Of a stretch of 64,000 nucleotides of DNA, positions 55,048 through 64,000 are shown one piece after another (the stretch's first letter is position 1; each line of letters opens with the position of its first letter). Location of the stretch: contig JAZKJV010002329.1 of NCBI GenBank assembly GCA_037367405.1, positions 434,001 to 498,000 on the forward strand, read 5' to 3'. Below the pieces are notes generated by a model that did not search any database, was not told where the DNA came from, and saw nothing but the letters and a program-made list of their open reading frames with translations. This DNA comes from Ottelia alismoides. Taxonomy: Eukaryota > Streptophyta > Magnoliopsida > Alismatales > Hydrocharitaceae. The translations under genes and the position numbers were made by a program.

Positions 55048-57821
55048 CTCCTCCTGTTCTCTCTTTTTTGGATCTTTTTCTTTTTTCTTCCCCTTCCCCA
55101 TCTGAAGGGCTCTAGGGAAGGGGATCACAGGGTCCTTCTCAGATGAAGGACTAGGAATAGGTCTAGACGGCTCGACGGCCGGATCCGCACATACATCAAG
55201 CACCACAGTAGGACCAGAATAAACTAAAACTTTTCCTTTATTCACAACATGGTTCCGAGCTACATCAGTGGAAGGAAAAACAACAGTTCTCACTACATGA
55301 ACACCGGTGGCCTCAGTACCACCACGGGCTGGCTCTGCTGGACGTCTCGCGGCCTCAGTACCGCATGCTGGCTCGCCAACTCGGGTGGCGTCAGTACCAC
55401 CTCCTCGAACTGGTGAAACGACGGCCTCAGTACCGCCGATGGGATCATCATCCTTGGTGGCATCAGTACCACCGTCATCATCTTGAGCGGCCTCAGTACC
55501 GCTCTCCTCCTCCTCTAGCACTCTAAGAGTGTCCTCGTGCTGTAGCTCAGATGAGGCGACGCCGCCTGCTGGTGTCCTACCGCTCCTAAGCGTAACAAAA
55601 TCAGCATCAAAAAGATCTGAAGACATATCATCAAATGGATCACTAGGAGTGGCATGCTCAGTGTAAGCTACCTGCTCAGACTTCCGCTTCAGGCTGTTGG
55701 GATTCGGCTCTATCTTGGCAGGAATGGCGGCCTTCCCTCTCACAATGTCCCGCATCTCCTGGCGGAACTCGTCCATCTCCCGTCTAAAAGTAGCTTGCTG
55801 GTCCGTGAGGAGGCGGGCTATGTCGTCCAAAGCGGGGCTCTCGTATGATGGACCATGAGAGCCCGACGGGTAGCCTCTCTGGTGATGAGGCTGTTGGAAC
55901 TGGTGCTGCTGCTGCTGAGAGGGGTAAGAGGAAGGGTGCTGCTGCTGGTGTGGCTGCTCTCGCCTCCAAGACTGTCCCTTCTGATAGGGACGAGGAACGA
56001 AGGATGACTGCTGCTGTGACTGGTAAACTGGGGGCTGCTGCTGCTGGTGATCCCTCTGTTGGCTGTACTGGCCTCCCTGGCCAGATGGCTGCTGCTGGGG
56101 CTGGGTACCTCCATTCCCCCACCTAAATCCCGGATGGTCTCGTCGATCCCAGGCTGAGGACGGTCATACCAAATCCCGTTGACATCCATCAACGTCTCTG
56201 CGTCGTACTGGGCTGGCGGGAGTACTGCCAGAGGTTGATCCGGCTGGTATACCACCATCTGCATGTCTGGAGATGGTGGTGACTGGTATGTGAGTTGCGG
56301 CTGCTGGTACGGCTCCACCTGTACAAGGTGAACCTGTCTAGGCTGCTGGTGTGAGCTGGAGCGCTGGAACGAGCTGCTGCTGCCGCCGGTATCGCCTCGC
56401 GACTGAAGACGGGGCTGTGAAGCCGTCTGTGCCTCCTGGACACACATGAGCTGGGTCTTCATGTCGCTTAGAGTCTGTGCCATCTGCTCCATCTGAGTGA
56501 TGCCCTGGCACTGCTTCTTCTCTATCAGCTCCATCCGATCCAACTTCTCACTGATGATACCCATATCTGCAGCGGATGACTCTGCCTGTGCTGCTGCTAC
56601 TGTGGATGAACTGGATGGACCGGCATCGACCCATGCTATCCTCTGGTACTGCACGGGTCCTGGCTGCTGCTGGGGTCTGCCCTGAGTGTACAACCTGGTC
56701 TGGGACATCACCATGTAGTTCTCGGTCATCTCCTCGTAGATGGCCCAAACCTGGTCGTGATCCTTGACGAAGTAAGACACGCCACAAGAAGCATTCACCA
56801 AGCCCTGGAGCTCTGGTGTCAGCCCGCTGAAGAAGCTCTGCACAAGGTTGGGCTTCGAAATGTCATGGTGCGGGCATCGATCTGTAAGCTCACGGAACCT
56901 CTCCCATGCCTCATGGAATTGCTCGTTAGGGAGCATGGAGAAGTTGCTGATGAGGGCTCTCGCTGCATTGGTCCGACCGAGTGGATAGTACTTGTTCAAG
57001 TACTCGGTGCGGAGCTGCTCCCAGGTGTAAACAAACTTCCCCAAGTGCTTCAGCCAGGTGGCTGCTCTGTCTGCTAGGGAAAAGGGGAAGGCGATCATCC
57101 GGATCGTATCCTAGTCCACCTGACGGTCGTGGACAGTACTGCAAATCATGAGAAACTCCTGGAGGTGGAGATGGGGCTCCTCAGTGGCGAGTCCATGGAA
57201 GCGGGGGAGTAACTACAAGGTGTTCGGGGGGAACTTGAAGTCCCCCACGATGGCTGGAAGTACAACCCAGTGGTGCGTCAGCGTCGATCCGGGGTTGTGC
57301 AACTCCCGCATCGATCTCGGTGGTCCTCCTGCCGCGGCTGCGGCGGCTGCTGCTGCTGCGGCTGCTGCATCTGCATCCTCTGGGATCCTCGGTCCCTCTC
57401 TGCGCTCCTCGCGCTCAGCTCGCATATGCTCCATCTCTCTCCTCATGTCGAGCATGAATGCTCCCTGATCCCTCAACTGTTGTTGAACGGTCTCTAAGGA
57501 GGCGATCAGGGTGGAGTTGATCGTGCCCTGGTCCAACACGAAGTTCTCAGGCTGTGGACCTCGGGAATGATCCTCGGAACTGCCGGCCATGGCGTCTGCA
57601 AAATCAAATGAGCCAAACTCAGGTGCTATCAAGTCTGCTAATCTCTCCTCTGGCTCATATCTCTCAGAATCGAAAGAAAGGGGGTCTAGGGGGAACAGGG
57701 CGGAATCGTACTCGGGCTCGGAGAACTGGTCTCAGCTCTCGCGGGCCAACCTAGATGAATGGGTAGACGTGCCCGAAAGCGGTGCAGCCAGAGGCTGCCT
57801 AAGAGAGCGTCTACCCATCAT
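55048..57821 (-). pseudogene. gag: Element D gag, broken, cut off from protease-pol by element C
   Basis: Starts MMGRRSLRQ at 57821. N-terminal acidic region, 13-alanine run (about 57330-57370), gag capsid region (RELHNPGSTLTHHW, MIAFPFSLADRAATWLKHLG, LVNASCGVSY), Q-rich coiled segment, P/Q-rich linker, and the GGTDA/GTEAA acidic repeat (about 55310-55510). Stops at 57732-57734 (CGA to TGA type), 57213-57215 and 57111-57113 (both CAG to TAG type). A one-base deletion near 56147, judged against element A, shifts the frame until about 55830, from which the original protein sequence can be read again in the new frame. The frame continues towards protease at 39603 if element C is ignored. Confidence 0.93.
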
Positions 57822-57891
57822 CCTGATCTGACGAGTAAGGCAGATGAGATCTGGAGAAACTATGATGGGCAACCAAACCCTCTGTTCACCA

Positions 57892-57956
57892 ACACAACAC
57901 GAGCTGAAGACCGTAAAGGCTCGGTCAAATTATCTTGTCAATTTTTATTAGGTGAA
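57892..57956 (-). other. Leader hairpin 2 of element D
   Basis: On the coding strand, GTTCACC and GGTGAAC form the outer arms. The inner stem GACCG/CGGTC (plus-strand 57909-57913 and 57922-57926) has an eight-base loop. The inner stem ends 88 bases upstream of the gag ATG. Confidence 0.62.
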
Positions 57957-58799
57957 CAAACAATCTATCAGAGCGCTTACGTGACCTGTTGGGATACTCG
58001 ATGCTACCCCAACCGACTGGCCCACACGGAAGAGTCGGTAGTCAGCTGGAAATAGCATCGGAGGGCTCTACCTAGTGTGCGGGTCACTCTCTCGCGCATA
58101 CAAACCAAACAATGAGGGGGTTGCTCTCCCCAAGACAAGTTTTTTAAGTCAGGTGTCTTTTAGGGTCAATAGTTTTAGCAGTCCCAATTTTATGGTTTTT
58201 CTTTTTAATTTTTTCAATAAAAACAAAGGCCTAACGAATTTTTCGGTTCTCCTGGTTATTTAATCAAAAACAAGGGGGAGAAGGCGAAAAAGCCGATGCG
58301 CGATGAAATCAATGATGCATGCATAGATAGAAATGCGTTCCTGTCTCCAGCACTCTACATGCAAGTGATCCACGCAGAAATGTAAAGACAGAAAATAAAC
58401 TACCTAAATGATGCAGTGATGAAAACCGAGTCCTAAACATGCAATTCTATTCGAAGAACCATCTAACTGGTCACCGATCCCTCAAGCCAAAGGTCCGGTC
58501 TCGGTCTACCCCTCCTCTGCCCGGCACATCGGGTGTAGGAAAAAGCGCTTTGCAGGGCAGGCTACGACACGTAGGCTATGAAGGAGATGAGTCAGTTATT
58601 TTTATTAATCAATTATTAGTAGGTCCAATTAATCGCACTATAGGAACATGCAAGCAATTAGGTGTGGGACCCTACTAATTACGGCACAATCAAGTAGAAA
58701 ATCCTAAGTCTAGGGGCTCGATAAAAACCGCTGAAAACCGAAAAAGGCAGCGAAAAACCAAAAGCCGCGAAAAAGCCGCGAAAACACCTAAGGGTCCCC

Positions 58800-58817
58800 C
58801 GAGCACACCGGTGCTCG
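58800..58817 (-). other. Leader hairpin 1 of element D
   Basis: CGAGCAC with GTGCTCG over a four-base loop, preceded on the plus strand by a C run (a G run on the coding strand). Same as 6337-6354 in A. Confidence 0.55.
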
Positions 58818-59311
58818 GTGAAACAGACCCGCTAAGAGTTCAAGCAAAGTCCAAGTCCAAGAGTTTGTCCCTGTATTATTACAATAATAATCAAATAAAA
58901 TAAATCCTAAGCTAAACCTCTCCCACTCAGTCTCTCCCTCACGCTCTCCTACGGCTCCGTACAGAAGGGAGCCGCCTCCGAGTCTCGCAGTTGCGTCGGC
59001 TTCTCGAAATCAGCCGCCTCGGTCCTCGGGCCCTCGCCAGAAAAGAGACAAGTGGTCAGACCAATAAAATAATCAAATCAAATAATAATAAGAAAAATAA
59101 ATGAAAATAAAATGAGGGTATATATGCAAAAATGCAAAATAAAATAAACACTCAAAATCAAACAAAAGCAAAAATAAAATAAAATAAAATAAAATAAAAT
59201 AAAGCAAAAATAAAATAAAAACAAAAAGCCGCGAAAGGCCGCGGACTCAGAAAAAGCCGCAAAAAGCCGCGAAAACAATAATAAAGTAAAAACAAAACTA
59301 CTAAGCCGTGC

Positions 59312-59329
59312 TCCCCGGCAACGGCGCCA
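59312..59329 (-). other. Primer-binding site of element D (tRNA-Asp, perfect)
   Basis: The minus strand reads TGGCGCCGTTGCCGGGGA three bases inside the LTR boundary, as in element A. Confidence 0.92.
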
Positions 59330-59332
59330 TTC

Positions 59333-62300
59333 TGATAATCAAAAAACGAAGGCTCGGGTATAAGGTGCTAAACGGTCGTTGCGACCCAAGCGATCAGGGT
59401 CGATCAATCAAGAAAAATAGACCACCAATAAAGATAAAATCAAATCGAAACAAGCTAGCGGTCTTGCTATTAGTTTAACCTGGTAAAGCGACCAGGGTCG
59501 AACACAAGGAGCACGAATTGGTCTTGCGGCCTACGAAGTAGTCAAAAAGGAAAGAAAAAGAAATAAAAATGTATTTTTGATGGTTTTTAAGTCTTTTTTT
59601 ATATTTTTTTTGGATTTTTAAGGTATAAAGAAAATAATAAAAACAAGAAAACAAGGCACTTCAATAATTTATTAAATGCACTAAAAATCAACCAAAAATT
59701 CAAATAAAAATAGTTTTGTGTGTGTTATAATTTTTACTGTTTTTAGTGAATTTTTGGGATTTTTTTGATGTTTATTTAATTTTTTAAAAATGAAACAGTG
59801 CAAAAAGATAAAAATAATGTCCAGCCAAGTTTAAGGGGTTTAGATAAAATATCTAAAAACCCCCAAAAAGCCTAGAGGTAATTTTCCTGTATAGTAAGCA
59901 CTACAAAGAAAATTGAGCCACTGGATTTATGATTTTTGGGTTTTTAAATTATTTATTAGAATTTTTAGGAGTTTTTAAGTGTTTTTCAATTTTTAGGTGT
60001 TTTAGGTAATGAAAAATATCCAAAATTGGCTAGAAAATCAAGCAAGCAAACACAAACAGTATGTTTTTGTAATTTTTAGATAGATTTTAATATTTTTTTG
60101 TGATTTTTAAAGTCTAACATTAACAAAAAGTGATGTTTTTGAATTTTTAAAAATATCAAAACAAAACAAAAATGTCTCCAAATTTTCGACAAAATTTTAC
60201 ACTATGGCAGGAGCCATGTGTCCAATTTTCATTGGATTTGGAGTATATTTGCTATTTTATTAAAATCAAACACAAGGGCACAGTACACAGGGACCAAAAC
60301 GCAAATGCCAGGAGTCCTGGGGGGTCTGGTGCAAAATACCCAGGAGATCACGCGTGTGGCACGTGCCTGGGGCACTTTGGGACCCAAATGTGATAAAAAC
60401 TAAGTCCTAGGACCTTTTGGTAACAGGTACCAAAAGTCCAAGGGCTAGTCTGCAAATAACCCAAAAATAAACGCACATGCACAAGTACTCTACGCACAGG
60501 GGTATAAATGCAAATACTCAAAAGTTTTCATTCAATCCATAAAATCTCAGAACTACAAGGTATTAAATGCAAAAAGCCCATAAAACCACGTGTCGAAGCA
60601 CGTGCTACACCATACACAGGGGCATAAATGCAAAGAAAGTAAAGTGCAGGGTCCTCTATGTAAATGTACAAAAAACTAAACAACTAGATAACGTATTTAC
60701 AAGACTAATGCTAAATAACAGAAAAGATAGGGCCTAAGGGTAAATTACCCTTTATTAAGGCGAGCCGCTGGATGGCTGCCACGTGGGGAATCGAATGGTC
60801 TGGATCGGGTGGCACCCCAGCGCTGAGCTTCTCTGGCGAATCCAACGATCAGGGCCTCGCCACGTGTAGATCTGACGGTGATTGTGCGTCGCGGCTGAGC
60901 CTCGCTGGATCGACGGCTGGGATCGCCTCTCCAAATATCTGACGGTGAAGGGACCTCCTCAGATGGACGGTCGAGATATGAACTGGAGGTCGAGGGCGAT
61001 CGAACGGCTACGGAGGATGCTGGACGAACTAGACGCCGGCAACTTTCACCGGACTCGTGGCGGCGTTGCTGTCCTCCTGGAAGCACGCTGAAGATCGGAG
61101 AAGGAACGTGGAATGCTTCCGCGTCGAGTGGTGGTCTCCGATGACCCAGCCGAGCTCTGGAGAGCTCCGGCGAGGTCGGCGGAGGTGAAGCTTCTGGACC
61201 CAATGATCCAAGCCCTCATATGGCTTGGATGAACCTGCAAAATAGACCAGACAGCTCGCGGGTCGAGGGCAAACTACCTCGACCCGGTTAGGCGGAGTGA
61301 AGGTGGTCGGAGGGTCGATATGGGCGAGCTCCGGTGAAGGTGTGGACGGAGGAGCTCGAGCCCCAGCTCCTGTGCGAGCTGGGTCGAGTGGGAGTATGGA
61401 GAATGTGAGCGGGAGGAATGCGAAGGCTATGGCACAGTCCGATGGTCGAACGGTGGTCGGACGTGATCGGAATCGACGGTGAATGGCGGAGCAGTGAATT
61501 GGGGATAATCGAAAATCAAAGAAAAAGAAAGGACAACGGGTCTACCTGGGTGAAGGAATGGACTGGGGGCGAGCTTGCGAAGCTCTGGGTCCTCGCCTCA
61601 AGTAGCGCCGACCTCCGAGGCTCTGGCTCCGTCTCTGGGCGGAGCACGGCGGTGATGGCTCGCCGGATCAGTGGCCGCTTGCTCCCTCCTCGCTGCGACA
61701 CTTGCTGGAGCAAGCTGTCACTCTCGCCAACACAGTGGAGGTCACAGGTAGCGAAGCAAATGAGCCAAAGATAGGAATGAAGGTGGCGGAGCTCGGACTA
61801 TATACGTTGGAGGGTCCAGGAAGATGAGCGCGGGTAGGGCATTCTGGGCGCAGATCTCGAGGTGGATACCCCGGCGAGGGTCTCGGATGTAGCAGGAAGG
61901 AATCGGACCCGGGGTTTAGGCGAGGGGGAATCGGGTTTAGGTGCTAAAATAGGGGGAAGTCGGGTCGGGAACCTAACCCGTGGGAAGTGGTCCTGGGGGG
62001 CAGTTGACCTGGCGGTCAACAATCCCCAGGGCCAATGGGAAGCGACCGCGTGGCAGATGTTTAGAAATTAAATAAAAAATAGAAAACGGTCGAATTAATA
62101 AAAAGTCAAAACATGAAATATTTTTGTTTTATTTTTTTCTATTTTTTGTGATTTTTAATTAATTTTTCAAAGTAAAAATAAGGTATGTACATAGTAGGGT
62201 TATATATAGGTATATATACAATATATAGGATTTTTAATTTTGATTTTTAATTTGTTATTTTTATGCAATTTTACTCCCTTTTTATATTTTATTTATTTAT

Positions 62301-62991
62301 ATCATAAAATAAGGAATAAAAAGATATTTTTATTTTATTTTTATTATTTATATACATAGGTGAAATAAATAGATATGTACATTTATATACATGGTATATT
62401 TACAATATATTTTTAGGTTTTTAATTTTGTTATTTTTATTTTGTTTTAGTTTTAAGGGTTTTTATTTTATTTATTTACATTATGTAATATAGAATATTTA
62501 CAAAATTTTTAGAGATTAATTTTATTTATTTACAAAGCCAAATAAATATAAGATGGATGGTCTATATACATGGTGGCTATGTTTTTGTTTTCTTTTTAAT
62601 TTTTATATTTTTATCTTGATTCTATATTTAGAAATATATACAAGTATTTACAAGCCAATTTGAGTCTATTTTTGTGAGGAAAATACTTTTATTTTATTTA
62701 CATAGATATTTACACACATGAGCCCCTATCTCCCTATACTTTGGCTTTTATGCGGTCAGGCCCATGCTGAGCCCTCCCTTGGGTTAGGTTGCTCAATATT
62801 TATTCTAAATATTTCCCTCTTTTTCTTTTTAATCTTTATTCTTTTATTTTTGCACAAAAACATGCTAATTATAAGTTTTGCCACAATGCATGCTTTTGGT
62901 AATTATTTCTATTTACAACTATATACATGCATTTGCAAAGGTTTTTGTAGCTAAGATATAAGAATAAAGAGTGATGAATGAGTATTCGTCA
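59333..62991 (-). repeat. 5' LTR of element D (3659 bp)
   Basis: TGATAATC...GTATTCGTCA on the plus strand. The minus-strand TATA-like core is at about 61798-61805. A candidate leader intron on the minus strand would run 61545-61235 (CCCAG|GTAGA to TTTTGCAG|G), the same layout as 3602-3913 in element A. Frames inside (60172-61774) duplicate those in the other LTR and are not genes. Confidence 0.95.
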
Positions 62992-62996
62992 TTCTC
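62992..62996. repeat. Target-site duplication of element D, right copy (TTCTC)
   Basis: It follows the LTR terminus and matches 11175-11179; element A's reading frame resumes in these bases. Confidence 0.9.
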
Positions 62997-64000
62997 CCAG
63001 GCAGATTTGGCAGCATACACGCGGCTTCTTTCGAAGCTAGATTTGCCAGCACCCAGCTGTCCAGAGCTGAAGCCGCTCCCTACTTCACTCAAGTATCGAT
63101 TCCTTGCGAGTGAGCCTGAGATGTACCCAGTCATCATCTCCGCCGATCTGACTGGAGAGCAAGAATCCCGTTTGATGAGGGTTCTTGAAAAGAACCGCAA
63201 GGCAATCGGATGGAGCGTAGCAGATCTCCAGGCGATTAGTCCGGCCCTGTGCTCCCACCATATCTATCTCGAGGATGAGGCGAAGCCGTCACGTGAGTTC
63301 CAGCGGCGACTGTACCCCAATCTGAGAGAGGTTGTCATGAAGGAAATCTCGAAAAGGTGGAGCGCCGATTTTATCTATCCCATCTCCGACTCCAAGTGGG
63401 TCAGCCCCTTGCATGTGGTGCCCAAGAAGACGGGCATCACGACTGTGATCAGTGAGTCGGGAGAGGAGATTGCTACACGAGTACCCACTTCTTGGCGGGT
63501 CTGCGTTGACTACAGGAGACTCAACCAGGCCACCAAGAAGGATCATTTCCCCCTGCCTTTTATTGACCAGATCATTGAGAGACTGGCAGGGAAGAGCCAT
63601 TATTGTATTCTGGATGGGTACTTGGGCTACAACCAGGTGGCCATCGCTCCTGAGGACCAGGAGAAGACCACCTTTACCTGTCCCTTCGGCACATACGCCT
63701 TCCGACGCATGCCATTTGGGCAATGCAATGCCCCTGCGACATTTCAGAGATGCATGTTGTCGATCTTTTCGGACATGGTAGGGGAGTGTTTGGAGGTCTT
63801 CATGGATTATTTCTCGGTCTACGGCGACGGATTCGACTCCTGTCTTGACTGCCTTGACCGAGTACTTCAGCGATGTATAGAGGTCCATTTGGTGTTGTCT
63901 TGGGAGAAGAGTCACTTCATGGTGACTCAAGGGACGGTGCTTGGCCATATCATCTCCAACAGGGGCATGGAGGTTGATCCGGCCAAGGTTGATGTCATTA
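62992..64000 (+). pseudogene. pol: Element A pol continuation: reverse transcriptase (partial at window end)
   Basis: From 62992 the frame is open to the window end (336 codons). It reads FSQADLAAYT, the same residues that follow the cut point at 11179 in related elements. It covers the pre-RT linker ([31 protein letters not shown]) and RT ([29 protein letters not shown]). In the catalytic motif the second Asp is Tyr (FMDYFSVYG; codon 63808-63810), and nearby positions also deviate from B, C and D (GYLGYNQ for GYSGYNQ, FGQCNAP for FGLCNAP). The copy should therefore be RT-dead, apart from having lost its continuous frame to the D insertion. It continues beyond the window. Confidence 0.9.

Larger units (their letters stand above)
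57822..59311 (-). other. Untranslated leader of element D
   Basis: About 1.5 kb, close in sequence to element A's leader. It carries the gag-proximal stem-loop (57892-57956 region; inner stem 57909-57926) and leader hairpin 1 (58800-58817). An (AAAAT)n-rich stretch lies at about 59166-59222. Short plus-strand frames (57759-58263, 58439-58678) are antisense chance frames. Confidence 0.72.
11180..62991 (-). mobile_element. Element D (Athila-type), inserted in element A, itself interrupted by B and C
   Basis: Read on the minus strand: 5' LTR 62991-59333, primer site 59329-59312, leader, gag 57821-55048, [element C], protease-pol 39603-35559, 3' noncoding region, polypurine tract, 3' LTR 33472-31793 continuing at 13132-11180 after removal of element B. 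Without B and C the element is about 17.7 kb. All three insertion events (D in A, B in D, C in D) leave perfect 5-bp duplications. The two LTRs differ by roughly 2-3% by eye, which makes D younger than its divergence from A suggests and older than C. Confidence 0.95.

Noticed and set aside
1..64000. Host genes, tRNA or rRNA genes, riboswitches
   Set aside because: No frame outside the retroelements shows a recognisable domain, and no tRNA cloverleaf or rRNA segment was seen; the only tRNA-like strings are the 18-base primer-binding sites.

Overview
The window is plant repeat-rich heterochromatin. It holds no host gene that I can support. Nearly every base belongs to long-terminal-repeat retrotransposons of the Ty3/gypsy superfamily, almost all of the Athila type: very long LTRs (3.2-3.8 kb), primer-binding sites matching the 3' end of plant tRNA-Asp, a gag-protease-RT/RNaseH-integrase polyprotein, and an [13 protein letters not shown] reverse transcriptase. 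Element size, nesting depth and the many C-to-T type stop codons fit methylated pericentromeric DNA of a large-genome flowering plant. The species cannot be told from this window.

The layout is a nest, read from oldest to youngest. (0) A decayed chromovirus (Tekay/Del-like) pol relic lies at 603-2147, with the end of an old Athila-type LTR (1-600) abutting its left side. (1) Element A (+ strand) enters at 2148. Its 5' LTR is 2148-5842, its PBS is at 5846, and its broken gag-protease runs 7337-11179. It is then split, and its pol resumes at 62992 and runs off the window. (2) Element D (- strand, same family as A) occupies 11180-62991 inside A with target-site duplication TTCTC. Its 5' LTR is 59333-62991, its gag is 55048-57821, its protease-pol is 35559-39603, and its 3' LTR is 11180-13132 plus 31793-33472. 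(3) Two later elements sit inside D. Element B (- strand, 13133-31787, duplication AGGGT) interrupts D's 3' LTR. Element C (+ strand, 39609-55042, duplication CTGAA) interrupts D's coding region at the gag-protease linker.

Element C is the youngest. Its two 3.2-kb LTRs differ by only about 1% (hand count), and it keeps a single uninterrupted 2064-codon gag-pol frame with the RT, RNase H and integrase catalytic residues in place. A, B and D carry stops, frameshifts or catalytic substitutions.

The most interesting structure lies outside the coding regions. B, C and D carry arrays of hairpins downstream of pol, and most of them end in a copy of the element's own polypurine tract. All four elements share a leader stem-loop ahead of gag with compensatory base changes. 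The LTRs carry G-box (CACGTG) arrays and palindromes in the presumed promoter region. B, C and D share conserved non-coding 3' motifs where some Athila elements have an env-like gene; no env-like frame is seen here.
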